From Larix kaempferi (lineage: Eukaryota; Streptophyta; Pinopsida; Pinales; Pinaceae): a stretch of 64,000 nt of DNA. Positions 46,659-58,784 of this stretch are shown here, in pieces. Numbering within the stretch: the stretch's first letter is position 1; each line of letters opens with the position of its first letter. A program made the position numbers and the translations under genes. The DNA lies in the NCBI GenBank assembly GCA_027924585.1, contig BSBM01000442.1:1054001-1118000 (forward strand), given 5' to 3'. The notes under the pieces were generated by a model, which saw only the letters and a list, made by a program, of their open reading frames with translations, was not told where the DNA came from and did no database searches.

Positions 46659-49090
46659 TACAATGGATACCCCCACGAAGTCATCCATGGTGCTTTGAGG
46701 CATTATTCATGGCTTTAGATGCCTCAATGATTCCTTTGGGGATAAGGGCATGGAATTTTTCCCTATAACATCACTCCCAAGGCCTCGATACATGTACATA
46801 TTATTCAAAATCACATAATGAGACCAACATTCTCAATAGTAAGCTAATGATACTCTCAAGAGGTCAAGTGTGGTTGGTGGAGGAAACCTTCTTAGCTCTG
46901 GATGGCTTGAATATTGCTTTAGGGATTGATATTCAAGTCTCCTCCATTGACCATGTCCAAGGACATAAACCTAGATACATAGTGCTTCAATGTATCTAGA
47001 TGCCTTAATGGTTTATTTAGGGATAAACTCATGGCCTTATTCCCTATAGTAACATTACCAAGGCCTTGGGACACCTACATAAGGCTTTTTCTTTCCTCCT
47101 CTGACTCTAGTCAAGGCCTTGAGATACATCCCACTATGGAAAACCTCTTTTTTGTTCCCACATCCAACTTTTATGCCAAATATCGACTTTAACCGATGTA
47201 TGTTATGGTTCATGGCATTGATCATTGCCCATTACCTCAATAATATTATGTCAGGGTATACTGCTTTCAATTTATTTCAAAACCATTTTCTAAGACCCAT
47301 CCCTAGTGCACAAAACCACATATTTCCACCCATTTCCCACTTTAATATTAATGATATCCTATACACTACATGATCTCCTTTGTGACAGTTTGAGTCATTG
47401 CTCTTAGCCTGAGATGTCTAAAACCTTATTTTAGAGCCTAATTGATGTGATTCCTACCATGACTATGTCTAAGGTTCTCATAACTAGTGTCACTTATATG
47501 AACACTTAGATACGAAGGATAGTGTGGGGAGTTCATGGGTGTGTTTCAAAGCTTCCCTTAGAGTCTAAGGCCCAACATTCCTACTATGATATTATACAAA
47601 AACCTAAGAACCATATATAGTAGAAAAAGCCTCATAATGGTTTTGATTTTCCCACTCAAAGGTAAATAATACACCCAATAGGTCATGTGTTGTGGTTTGA
47701 GCTGTTGTATTTGGCCTTGGATGCACAAAATATTTTATTTGGGAATGAGGACTAGGTTTCCTCCCTTAAACACGTTAAGAGCCTAAACACCCATATATAG
47801 TGCTTAAAACATCTTATTTACATTAATACTGTCAATATTAGGCCAAGCATACCCTTAGGAGGTCTTATGTTCTGGTTTGAGGTATACTTGCTAATATTCT
47901 ATGCCTAAAGGTTTTCTCTAAGGTCCAAGGCCATAGTTCCCTCCCTTAATCATGTATATTCCGTGAAGGCTTAAACCTACTTTATTTCCTCCAACTCTCC
48001 CCATTATCCCTATTATAAGGCCATAGATATTCTAAAAAAATAATTTATGTTGGCTCAACAAATCATTATTATCCATACATGCCTAGAATCTTTATTGAAG
48101 CCAAGGACTAGGTTTCTTCTCTTAACTAGGTCAAGGTCTAGTAGACCTATCGCTAGTGATCAAAGCCTTATATTGACATCAATGTCTATACATAAATGTT
48201 AAGAATGCTCTTAGAAAGGTGTGTTTGATCATCTTTCTTAGTCCTAGATTCCTAAAAGCTTTTTGGATTTGAGACCCATGCCTTGTGCTCAATCCTAATA
48301 ATGATACTAATATCCATCAAGAAATTTAATAAGATCAATAGAAATATACCCTATCGAATAGTCAAATTTAAATTGAAATCACTTTTATTAATATTTTATA
48401 ATAGCAATAAATTAAAAATGGTTGTCTTTAATTATTTTCCAGTATTAAGAATAATAAGTATTTATTTGCCTGAAAAATATTAAAAATGATTAATTTAATC
48501 GAGTTATTTACACAATAATTATTTGTTAACTTGTTGTGCTTGTGGTGCAAAGCCTCATAAATGAATCATGTGAGTTTATTTGTTTAAATAATATAAAAGT
48601 AAATAATTGAATTTGTTGTGATTGTGATGTAAAACCTCACAAATTAATCATGAACATTTATTTGAATGAAAATAATGAATTAAGTATTTTACAAAATAAT
48701 TATTTGTGAAGATGTTGCGTTAATGGTGTAAATCATCATAAATGAATCATATTTGAACATGCTCATGTGACAAATATGCTCTTAGCACCACTATATAGTA
48801 CTTGCCAAAATGTTATTTCTACCTAGGATTCCCTTAGCCCAAGGCCTAGGATTCTTCTCTCAACCATGTTGATGGCCAATGTACCTATACCTAGTAATTA
48901 AAACCTTGTAATAGTGTCGATTCCCATACAAAGAGGCTACGAATACCCTTACAAAGATGTGTGGTCATTACCTTTGAGGAGTCTTTCTTGGTACTAGATT
49001 CCTAAATGTTTATTTTACAACCATAGGTAGAGTCTTTCTTTATTGACCATGTCCATGGATGTGATACCAAGCCTTTTGCTAAAAACCAAA
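46659..49090 (+). repeat. Satellite block 3, phase kept then decaying to ~180-bp monomers
   Basis: The next B anchor (46769) and A anchor (46950) fall 152 and 333 bp after the last A anchor of block 2 once the inserted element and one target copy are removed. After 46950 the order is disturbed. Monomer-type spacing returns at 47588, 47768, 47949 and 48125 (176-181 bp) and at 48863 and 49046 (183 bp). It is interrupted by the AT-rich repeat at 48.3-48.8 kb. An 84-codon frame at 47119-47373 lies in satellite sequence and is not credited. Confidence 0.75.
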
Positions 49091-49610
49091 TAATGATACT
49101 AATTTCCCTTAATAAATTTAGTAAGATATTGATATTTTCAATTGAATAATCAAATTTTAAATCAAATAATTTTTATTATTACTTTATAATAATAATATAT
49201 TTAAAATGTTTGTTTTTATTTATTTGTCAATTGTATTTATTTGTTTAGCTAGGATTAAAAATGAATAATTGAATTGAGTTATTTACAAAATAATTATTTG
49301 TGAACTTGTTGTACTTGTGGTGCAAAGCCTCATAAATTAATCATGTAAATTTATTTGTTTAATTATAGAAAAATAAATAATTGAACTTATTGTGATTGTG
49401 GTGAAAATCTCATAAAATAATCTTTGATTCTTTATTGGAATTAAGAAAGTAAAAAAAAATCAATTAAGTGATTTACAAAATAAATATTTTTGAATTTTTT
49501 ATATTTATGGTGCAAATCATTATAATTAAATTCTAGTTGTACATGTCAATGTGACAAGTAATAGCTTAGCACCACTTTATGGTACTTGTCAATGTGACAT
49601 TTCTCTTAAC
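48322..49610 (+). repeat. ~780-bp tandem duplication including AT-rich and satellite sequence
   Basis: AAATTTARTAAGAT at 48322 and 49114 and TTGTTGTRCTTGTGGTGCAA at 48531 and 49307 start matching blocks that end in TAGCACCACTWTATRGTACT. The unit joins satellite monomer sequence to an AT-rich segment. Within it, a ~75-bp sub-repeat with ATAAATKAATCATG and TTATTTGTTTAAWTA phrases recurs. Confidence 0.75.
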
Positions 49611-49657
49611 AGGGATGTAGAAAAACTCATTTTCCAATAATATTAACAAATATAACA

Positions 49658-49800
49658 CCATCTTAACACTACAAAATATAAGTGGTATGCCATCTTAACA
49701 CCACAAAATGTAAAGTGTACTAATAACACCACATTAACACCACAAAAATGTAAGTGATGTTAATAGCACCACCTTAACACCACACAACATAAATAAATAG
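49658..49800 (+). repeat. ~45-bp minisatellite, about four diverged copies
   Basis: Copies share ACACCAYMTTAACACCACAA followed by AATRTAAGTG. Confidence 0.85.
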
Positions 49801-49849
49801 TGCTAACTTGTGGTGCTAAAAGATAGAATTTCTTGTTGTGTATATTCAC

Positions 49850-50035
49850 GATGATGGAAAACAAAAATAACAGGCCTATCCCTAATATTTCTGCAACGTT
49901 GATGGAAAACAAACAATATTTCTGCAACGTTGATGGAAAACAAACAACCCAAGCCTATCCCTAATATTTCTGCAACGTTGATAGAAAACAAACAACCCAA
50001 GCCTATCCCTAATATTTCTGCTACGTTCCAGGAAC
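49850..50035 (+). repeat. 35/51-bp minisatellite
   Basis: CCTATCCCTAATATTTCTGC plus AACGTTGATGGAAAACAAAC repeats, with a 16-bp piece missing from one copy, followed by GCTACGTTCCAGGAACT. Confidence 0.85.
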
Positions 50036-50595
50036 TTCTAAATCAACCCAGCCATATCGAATGGTGCTTCGTTCTTCTCATGGTTCTCACAAATGGAACT
50101 CCAAGGGTGTTGATTAAATAAGAAACTACACGTATAACTTGACCTAAAAATCATAATCAACACCAAAGAAAATTGGTCATCTCAATGGTGAAATGTTGGC
50201 ACAATTAATTAGGACCGGAGCTATTCTAAATTTTATTTTCTTATGATATTCCATTGCGTCAGCTAGTCTTCTGCGTTTAATTTCGATTCACCGTTCGAAC
50301 CGGCCACTAATTTTATCTGTTCCACTGCATCATTATAATGTTCTAGATGCGGAAAATGATTGCATTCGACTCTTGACATAATAAATTTGAGCTACGATTT
50401 CGTTTAGAAATAGCTAAGGAATATTTTCAGAAGCCCACGTATCGATCACTTGGATCCCTATTAATAACTTCACATTAATGCAGCAAGATGCCGGGCAATA
50501 AATTCAATGACAATTGCCATAAACCGTGTTGAGTTTATACACGCATGCACATGCTGAATGTATTCTGCTGGATTTGGTGCGAGCTTGTGGGCATC
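50036..50595 (+). promoter_or_regulatory. Upstream region of the small secreted-peptide gene
   Basis: No gene or repeat is visible. It ends at the ATG of the cysteine-rich ORF. No convincing TATA box was found; GTTTATACAC near 50534 is the nearest candidate. Treated as presumptive 5' flank only. Confidence 0.25.
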
Positions 50596-50841
50596 ATGGC
50601 GATCATGGAGAAGAAGCTGATGCAGAAGAATCTGTTCATCTTTTGGGTGTTCGTTATAGTTTTCACAGGCAGATCCGCGTTATCTGATCATGATGAACCA
50701 ACATCTTACGGTCCTTCATCTCACGGAGCTCCTTCAACTGGTCAGCATTGCAACGTCAGGATTCTTTGCCCACCAGGTTTTAAGTGCTGCCATACAGGCA
50801 ATCTTGGTGTTTGCATTCTCAGTATTAATATCTGTCTTTAG
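50596..50841 (+). CDS. Small secreted cysteine-rich peptide (knottin-like spacing)
   Basis: The ORF gives 81 residues from the ATG at 50596 (in ATCATGGCG, a good plant start context); the same frame opens 17 codons earlier at 50545. Residues ~10-30 are a signal peptide with a hydrophobic core (LFIFWVFVIVF), with a likely cut after GRSALS. A short acidic/Ser-Gly linker follows. The C-terminal ~32 residues hold six cysteines in the order C-x5-C-x5-CC-x7-C-x6-C, including CPPGFKCCHTGN. The adjacent-cysteine pair at positions 3-4 is typical of inhibitor-cystine-knot folds, which plants use in defence peptides, but I recognise no named family. The frame has no lesion and stops at TAG 50839-50841. 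Function is inferred only. Confidence 0.6.
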   Translation: MAIMEKKLMQKNLFIFWVFVIVFTGRSALSDHDEPTSYGPSSHGAPSTGQHCNVRILCPPGFKCCHTGNLGVCILSINICL

Positions 50842-50873
50842 AATGCATCAACGGCCTCATTATACACGTACCT

Positions 50874-50940
50874 ATGTATATATACATATATGATAATAAA
50901 ATAATATGTATATATACATATATGATAATAAAATAATATG
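50874..50940 (+). repeat. ~32-bp tandem duplication
   Basis: TATGTATATATACATATATG plus ATAATAAAATAA occurs twice just after the peptide gene; it also supplies AATAAA polyadenylation-like signals. Confidence 0.85.
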
Positions 50941-52984
50941 AGTGCCTGTAGCTGCATGCTGTGCATTTATACAAGTATATTTTTCTTTCCATTCCTTATC
51001 ATGGTTGGGTGTGAAAAATTCTTTACAAATTAGATTCATGTTTATGAAGATGAAGATGAACGGGATTAAGATTATGCTTATTCATGGCTACAGATACATT
51101 TAACTTTGAATAATTTGATATATATATAGATACATTCAACTTTGAATAATTTGATATTTTTAGGTTTATGAAGATGAACTGGATTAAGATTATATTTATT
51201 GGTACATATATTAAAGATTTATTTGAACTTTGGTATTAAGGCTTTTTGAATTTTAAAATATATTAAGTAATTTACAAAAATACAAAGTAAGAGTGGTTTA
51301 CTTCTCTCAAAATATTTCATTAATCGTTAAATGTTAAATTATTTTTCTTATGATCAAAATAGTGTAAATAACTAAGTTATTATATTTGTTGACATGGATG
51401 ATGCTAATGGGAAATATCATAGTAAAGATTTTATTTTTTAAAATAGTAAAGATTTAAATGTTTAAACTATGTTATATATAAGATGAAAATATAATTTATA
51501 TACTATATTATTATTTAAGTTATTTCTAATCACATTAGTTTATTTTGCAAATGAGTATTTCATGATTACTGTAACATGGTGTAATTTTGTCAAAGTAGCT
51601 TTTTCATGATCATTGCAATTTTAATATCTTGATGTTGTAATTAAGGGGCATGAGCAGGATATATTATCATGTTTAAATTTTCATATTCTTGAGATTTATT
51701 GAAAATCCTAACTATTATTGAATTTAAAAATATAATTATATAAATAGTTTTATTCAAACTTTAATAGGTTGATGTTGTAGTTGAGGGCATTATTTTTAAA
51801 TTATTATTGTTTTCAAAGATTTATAAAAAAATCCTCACCATTATTAAATATTGAAAAATAATTACATAGAGTGAAACTAGGTGCTTTACAGTCTATCATG
51901 GTTGCATAGGTGCTCTACAATCCAATATGGGGGAGATATTGTAACGTTTGTGATGTAACAAAATAATTAAACTTGATAGATACATGTTTAAGATAAATCT
52001 ATGCTGGTTATATACTTTTTTTTCAATTGTCATTATTATGTTAATATGGTATAAAAAAAATCCTCACCATTATTAAATATTAAAAAATAATTATATATTT
52101 TTCTTTCAATTGTCATTATTATGTTAATATGGTCTATAATTTTTTATAAAAAAGTACAGTTAAATATATATAAATAACAGTAATTGAATTGAATTATATA
52201 TTTCAAAACATAAATAAATAAATTAAAATTAATTCTAAATTGAATTGTAATTGGATTTTTTTGAGTTAAAAAGAATTTTATATAATAATAATATAAAATT
52301 AAAGTAAATATAAAATAATTTTTATCAAATAAAATATTCTTGATTAAAGTAAATGTAATTTAATTATTATTTATTTTAAATATTTTTAAGGTGCCGTTGA
52401 AATAAATAAATTAATCTATATAAGTGAAATAGAATACAATTGATGTCAATAATATATGATAATGGGGGAATAGTATTTAATGTAAGTAATTTTCAAAAGT
52501 CTATGATCTTCTAAGTATGGAAAATTTTAAGGATCTATAAATTTCTTAAAGTGTAAAAACATTGACCAATTTTACTTATGATCAAATTTCCAACCATACA
52601 ATGTTTAGCGATATTTTTAAAAAATATTCAAGTTTACAAAGGTTTTATATAGTTTTTGACTAAATTTGACTATGTTAAAAAAACAAATTCAAATTTACAA
52701 AATTTTATGTAATTTTTGGACAATTTTAATGATATATTTTTTTTAATCTTATTGAACCTAAGTTGTTTCATTTTTTATTGTACTACTCACAACTATACTG
52801 TAAATGGAAGAAATACTCATTTCAATAATAAAAAAAAGATACAAAGTATTACTTAATAATAATAATTAATATTTCTTAAAAATACATTAATTTAATTTTT
52901 ATTATTTGAATTTAATTAATAATATATATATATATATATATATAAAAGTTTAAAAGTTGAAATACTGAAACAAAAAGTGTTTAT
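50941..52984. other. AT-rich intergenic DNA
   Basis: No gene. Small direct repeats (ATACATTYAACTTTGAATAA twice near 51090-51150; a ~60-bp CCTCACCATTATTAAATATT unit twice near 51830 and 52060) and a (TA)n run at 52920-52944. Confidence 0.5.
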
Positions 52985-55775
52985 AATCAACTCTCTACAA
53001 TTATTCCAATCCTAATCCTCTTTGGTTAGATGAAGACTTTGAGCTAGTTAATAGATACAAAAGAAGTTATGAAGATTTAGGTGAAAAATTATTCAGTTTT
53101 GAGCTGCTCAATTTTTGTAGTACTCAAGATCTTATCATTTGCAATGGACTAACAAAATGGCCAAATTCTATCCGGATAACTTGTATTCAAGGGTTTGGGA
53201 GTAGTGTGGTAGATTATGTTATTTCTGACATCCCTTTATGCAACAAGTTAATATATTTTGACATCTTAAACGACCATGAGCCTGGCCCAGATCATAGGCA
53301 TTTAATTATAACTCTCAATATTTCCATGCATAGAGATCCCAAAGAGGAAAACTATCATTTCCAAAAGCACTCAATCTTCGATAAAAATAAAACCGAGAGA
53401 TTTTTCTCCATGATTTAAAAAATGTTTTGTTTCCTCTATTTAGTATGGAGAATATACAAAATATCTACCATAATTTACTACAGCCCTCTCATCGTCCATT
53501 AGCAAGTTCTCTATTGAAGTCTGAGTTAATAAGAGAGATAATAGAACCAACCCTTGGTATGATCAAGAGTGTAAGAATGCGAGAAAAGAAATTAAACAAG
53601 CTACTGCAGAATCGATAAAAATGGACAAGATAAATCACTACAAAACCCTAATTAAAAGAAAAAAAATGCACTATCTTAGTAAATGTCAGGAAAATATCTG
53701 ACACTTCTCCACCACTTCTCCAAGGTGGCTCCTAAGAAATTATGGGTGCAAATTCTAACTTTAAAAAAAAAGAGGATAATAAGATTATTTTAAAAGATTG
53801 GAATTCCTATGTTAAAAAGCTTTACGAATCCCCGGATATCAAAGATAACATAGATTTCAAGGTTAAACGCTTAGAAAATGGAAAATCCAAATACATTGAA
53901 GGCTACCAAGAAGAAATCTTAAAAATTGGGGGGCCTGTCCTCATCCCGCACATGGACACAAATTCTTTAATCTAGCGGTCAAGTAAGGGTTCCTTATACC
54001 TTGGAATTAGAGCCTCATTATTACTATTTTCAAAAGTGACGATAAAAATAACTCCTCTAATTATTGGACCACTATGATTAGACCTCTCCTAGCCAAGTTA
54101 TATGGTATTATCTTAGAAAACAAGATCAACGAATGGCTAGAAATGGAAGGTAAGCAGGCTAAAGGCCTTGAGCATGTTTTAGAAGGAATCATTCAACCAC
54201 AGACCACCTTGTTACGCTTAGGATCATTGCAGAGGAATGTCGTAATGATAAGTTTGACCTTTTTTGTTGCTTTGTGGACTTTAGGAAAGCTTTTGATACA
54301 ATGCCTAGAAATAACCCATGGAATAGGATAGAGGAGCTTAATGTTCCTTTTGAGTTGAGAGCTACCACTATAAGATTATACGAAAAGGTCATCGCCAAAT
54401 TTAATAATAATGAGGGCCAGTCAACGGATATAAACTGTAATATTGGAGTTAAGAAAGGTTTCCCCCTCTCTGCTACCCTATTTGGCATTTACATCGATAA
54501 AATAGAAAGATGCTTCGAAGAAGAAGGTTGTGTCGACACGATCTTAGCTAGGATAGTTATCATCCTCATTCTTTATGCTGATGATATTGTTCTTATGGAA
54601 AGGTGTCCCGTTGATCTCGATATTAAACAAATAAGAATTCTCAAATATTTCTACTCTAACATGGGTATGACTGTTAACACCGACAAGAAAAAAGTTATGA
54701 TTATAAAATCTAAGAAAGACACCTACATAAATTTTATTTATGATAATAGTAAATTGGAGGAAGTGAGTTCTTACAAATATCTTGGAATTGATATTCACAA
54801 CAAGCTCAATTGGAACTATAACATTGAGAAAAGGATTAATGGAGGATGAAAAGCTTATTTTGGTCTTGAAAATAATTGTAAATCAACCAACCTGGTCATG
54901 TGGGATAAAAAAAAGTCCCTCTTTGAAACTCTTGTCATCCCTGTTATCTTATATGGTTGTGAAGTATGAGGGTGCATAATTTCTAGAGAATATTAGAGAA
55001 AGATCGAGCAAATCTTGAAGCGGTTTATAACTTATAACCTCAAAATTAAAAGCAATACGCCTTATCCTATTCTCCTCATAGAAGTGGGTATTTCCTCCAT
55101 CGAGAGCATGGCTATGACTAGGTACCTGATGTACAAGCACAAGATAAATAACATGAGAAACGAGAGACTTCCTAAAATTTCTTTAAATTCAAGTCAAAAC
55201 CAACTGCGCCTCAAGCGGAGTTGGTGTAAAGATACGATGGCTTGGTTAGACTATTGGGGCATTGATGAAAATGACACTTTACAGAATATCGATAATGTGA
55301 AAAATATTATTACCATTAATTTTAAAGAGAAATTGTGGTGCGAGGAAAATTTAGTGGTTAAGAGAAAACTAAGATACTGTAAGGAGGTCATTAACCCTAA
55401 TTTGGAAGATCATAAATATCTATCGATAGTAACTAGTTCACAGAAGAAAATTAATATAGCCAAGATTAGAACGAACTCCCATGAGCTTCATAGTGAAACA
55501 GGACGTTGGTCTATTCCCAAAAATCCATGGGCAAAAAGGATTTACCATCTTTGCGGGTCTATGAGCGTTGAGGATGAAAATCACTTTCTCTTAGAGTAGT
55601 CTACTTACATCGACATTAGATATGAGCTTAATAGTATTTGCTACAATACAAACCTTGCTAACTTCCTAACTTGCCAAAAATATAGTGAGCTTGGAAAGCT
55701 TCTTACCAAGCTTTTTGAGCATAAGAACAAAAATTTAAAAAAACCAAGTAATAATCTTCTTAAGATCCGATAGAC
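52985..55775 (+). pseudogene. LINE (non-L1 type) relic: endonuclease end, reverse transcriptase, C-terminal domain
   Basis: Pieces in three frames follow the order of a LINE pol. At 53.0-53.4 kb an endonuclease end reads FCSTQDLIICNG, GSSVVDYVISD and DHEPGPDHRHLIITL. At 54.25-54.85 kb the RT has FVDFRKAFDTM-like motif A, GVKKGFPLSATLFGIYIDKI and LYADDIVLM (catalytic ADD), then YKYLGIDI. From 54.9 kb: FETLVIPVILYGCEV, and at 55.45-55.6 kb KIRTNSHELHSETGRW and VEDENHFLLE, then TAG. The long C-terminal part ending in a Cys/His-type motif and the LFG(I/L)YID motif differ from plant L1 elements; the clade is uncertain (RTE- or Dualen-like are options). At least four frame breaks show it is dead. 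Confidence 0.85.
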
Positions 55776-56439
55776 CAAAATTAGTTGACGTTAATCATCA
55801 TCAATTATTATATTTAAAAAACATTATTTACTACAACTATATTAAAACTATATTAAATTTATATAATTATTAATAAAAAAAATCTTACTTTATTATATTA
55901 TTTTTATATTTTTTTTGAATAGTTTATTTTTCATAAAAATAAAAAATTTAATATAAATTCAAAGTATTTTTATTTTTATATTATTTTAATTATACCTTCA
56001 AACACTTTACAAATATTAAAACAATGCATGCACTTTTCATATTTTAACTCTAAGTAATCCCACATCTCATGATTATTCAAATCCATACATAAAATTATTG
56101 AAGTGCATTTCTACTTTTTATTATGCCTTGCCTTGTTTTTAAAATTTCGAAAAATTATAGAATTTGCAACTAATCTTTTTTTTTCAAGAGAAAAAAAATC
56201 GCAGTTTTGTTATTTCTAAAGAAATAAAAAAGTACATAGATCTTTGATAGCAAAGCTTGTTGAATTCGTTCATACAGCTAGATACCTTGAGACAAAACAT
56301 CATAATGTCCATAAATTCAACATCCAAGACTATACAAACATAATCAAAATACCAAGATAACTATGCTTTCTAAAATAGTCTAAAAAACATCATCTAAGAA
56401 CCACAAAGAACCATTTTGAGTATTTGTGCCTTCCACCTA
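55776..56439. other. AT-rich spacer between two LINE relics
   Basis: No gene recognised. May include the 3' tails of both flanking LINE fragments, which point toward each other here. Confidence 0.4.
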
Positions 56440-57245
56440 TTCTTCCTAGTATAAGACCCCAATTTCTCTGTCAAGCACCATATTTGATAAAGAATCTGCC
56501 ACATCATTGTAATCCCTGTAAATATGATCTATGGAGAGATCACAGAACCAGTTTATCATGCTTTTAACTCTGTCACTCCAATATTTAAGTTGGATAGCTT
56601 TCATCTGCAAGAGGTCATTTTCCCAATTAATGATAAACAAAGACTCACCATATATCCTGAAGGTACCCAATCCGCACCAAATAACCACTTTGAGAACGCC
56701 CCACAAACCAAGAAGTTCAGCCTTTGAGTTTGTACCATGGCCTCCTGAAATGCGAAATTTGTAGATGAGGTTCTCACCACAATTTAAATGGAAACCGGCT
56801 CCAAATCTCTTCCCGCCGCACTGTCAAAACAACTATAAGCTGAACCAGAACTATCAAATTTCCAACTCAGATATCTAGTTGTGTTTTGTATCTTTGGCAA
56901 AGGATTTCTGTAGATGTAAAAAAGCTTCCAAAAGCTGAAAAGAGCAATTTTAATATTTGGATCAATGTTATGAAAGATACCACAGTTACAACTCTTCCAT
57001 ATCCACCAAGCAACTATACCAGGAATGTTCTTTAAATTCGGATGCAGCTGAGTCCACTTCTAATATGCCGATTCAAAAGTAGAGACAAGCCAATCAATGT
57101 CTACTTTGAGTGCAATACAAATAGTTTTCCAGAACTTTTTGAAAAGCAACATTGAAAAAGGAGATGATCCACTGTCTCGCTAGCACCCCTGCACAAAATA
57201 TAGATATTTAGAACCACTTTTCCAGAAAAGGGATTTTTTATAAAG
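56440..57245 (-). pseudogene. 3' fragment of an L1-type LINE: zinc-binding (zf-RVT) and RNase H domains
   Basis: On the minus strand from ~57245: CRGASETVDHLLFQC (zf-RVT pattern), WTQLHPNLKNIPGIVAWWIW, then an RNase H domain with FDSSGSAY, GTNSKAELLGLWGVLKV, FRIYGESLFI and HIYRDYNDVADSLSN. In RNase H the second acidic motif reads GES where GDS is usual. At least one frame change occurs near 57.1 kb and another around the start of RNase H. It is 5'-truncated at about 57245, typical for LINE copies, and has no RT. Confidence 0.8.
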
Positions 57246-57364
57246 TTTGTGATATTTGATATATAAAAAACTAATATTCAATCATATCATCATTATTTTT
57301 ATTTTATATTGTGTTTTAAAAAATTATAAAGTTAATAACAACTATTAAAAAAAAGAAGCACAAC
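57246..57364. other. Short AT-rich gap
   Basis: Separates the minus-strand LINE fragment from the plus-strand LINE; the base composition changes sharply near 57360. Confidence 0.4.
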
Positions 57365-57461
57365 TATGGCGTTAGCGATCTGCGAAGGATCAAGAGCAGC
57401 GATCAAGAAAACCTAAGCTAGGGTTTGCTCGAGAGGGCGTCGCGGCGCGTCCCTGCTGAGG

Positions 57462-58784
57462 ATGGGTTCCTCTGGAGGAGGCCCACATCCGCCTCCTTCC
57501 TCTGATGAAATCACGTTCGCCAGACTGATTAGCGAATATGGGAAAAAGACCGACTCCGTCCCACTTCCGAAATTTGTAAAGAAACTGGAAGCCATTCCAG
57601 AAATCGAACTGCCTCCTGAGAAGCCCATCCATCTGGCTGTCTCCCTGGCAGAAAGGGCCCTTATAGGGCAATTTACAGGTCTGTGGCCATCTCCTCGCTC
57701 CACCGAAACTTGGATTCAAAACAACTGGCGACCACTGATTTCTCAAGGAGTCACAAGCTATTCGATAGGTAGAGGGTATTTCCTATTTGATTTCGTTTCG
57801 AAGGAAGACAGGGACCTGATCTTCAGAAGCGACCCATATTTCATGGGGCCACAGGGCTTGTATCTGAATAGGTGGTCTCCAGATTTTGATCCGGCATCGG
57901 ATGTCCCCAAAGCTGTTCCAGTCTGGGTTCATCTCCCAAACCTCCCCATGCATTGCTGGAACGAAGAATCTCTAAGAACCATTGGCAACGGTCTAGGGAA
58001 ATACATTGATAAAGCTGATCCAAAAGGTCAATATTCTTTTGCTCGGATCTGTGTTGAAGTTGATCTAGAGGCGGGACTTCCTGAAGCTGTAAAACTGTCA
58101 ATTAAAGGCTGGAAGCACTTTCAACAACTTGACTATGAACAGCTCCCATTCAAATGCAGGCACTGCCATGAATATGGCCACTTCCAGAGGAACTGTCCAA
58201 AAATTCAAGCCGAGGCAGAGAAGAATTCTGAAGAAGATTGGCAGCAAGCCAAGAAGCAAAAAGCTAATACCAGAAGGAAGGGTCCCAAGGGGATCCCTCA
58301 GACTGGCCCATCAAAAAACCCAACGACAGCTCCGGAGTCATCAAAAGCCCAAGAAAGCAATCCAAACCCTAGTGCTGGAAACAGCTTCGCCATCCTCGAA
58401 GAGCAAGAAACCCACGCTAAATCATGCGAGATTGAGGAAATCTCTCCCATGGAACTAGCCAAAAGAAAGGAAGCAAGAAAAGAAGAAACCGTAGGCCTGG
58501 AAACAGAAACTACAAACCCAGCAACGGAAGGCGAACAGCAAGATCCAGCAACTGAGGAAGCCACAGAAGAAGAGGATACTGATGAAGACGATCCGGAATC
58601 AATAAAGACTGCTAAAAAGGACCGTCGAGGAAGGAAAACTGAAAGGGAAAGAAGGGAAGTTGCCACCTACAAGGATAGGTTAGCAGGAGTTCAAACCACT
58701 CTGGAAAAGCATCTCAACCCTAGAAATACCAGACAGCAAGGAAATGCCTCAAAAGGGGCAACCAATACATCCAAAGGTAAGTAA
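57462..58784 (+). CDS. LINE ORF1: DUF4283 and CCHC zinc-knuckle RNA-binding protein
   Basis: The 440-codon frame is intact. Residues ~60-215 are the DUF4283 region (RGYFLFDFVSKEDRDLIF, VWVHLPNLPMHCWNEESL, IGNGLGKYID). A CCHC knuckle CRHCHEYGHFQRNC follows at about residues 231-244. The C-terminal ~190 residues are charged, acidic and Thr/Glu-rich (EEATEEEDTDEDDPES), ending in a basic tail. Such proteins coat the LINE RNA and help target-primed reverse transcription. The TAA at 58782-58784 overlaps the ATG of ORF2. Confidence 0.92.
   Translation: MGSSGGGPHPPPSSDEITFARLISEYGKKTDSVPLPKFVKKLEAIPEIELPPEKPIHLAVSLAERALIGQFTGLWPSPRSTETWIQNNWRPLISQGVTSYSIGRGYFLFDFVSKEDRDLIFRSDPYFMGPQGLYLNRWSPDFDPASDVPKAVPVWVHLPNLPMHCWNEESLRTIGNGLGKYIDKADPKGQYSFARICVEVDLEAGLPEAVKLSIKGWKHFQQLDYEQLPFKCRHCHEYGHFQRNCPKIQAEAEKNSEEDWQQAKKQKANTRRKGPKGIPQTGPSKNPTTAPESSKAQESNPNPSAGNSFAILEEQETHAKSCEIEEISPMELAKRKEARKEETVGLETETTNPATEGEQQDPATEEATEEEDTDEDDPESIKTAKKDRRGRKTERERREVATYKDRLAGVQTTLEKHLNPRNTRQQGNASKGATNTSKGK

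Noticed and set aside
49850-50035. CRISPR-like array
   Set aside because: Repeats are contiguous with no unique spacers of regular length; it is a minisatellite in a eukaryotic context.
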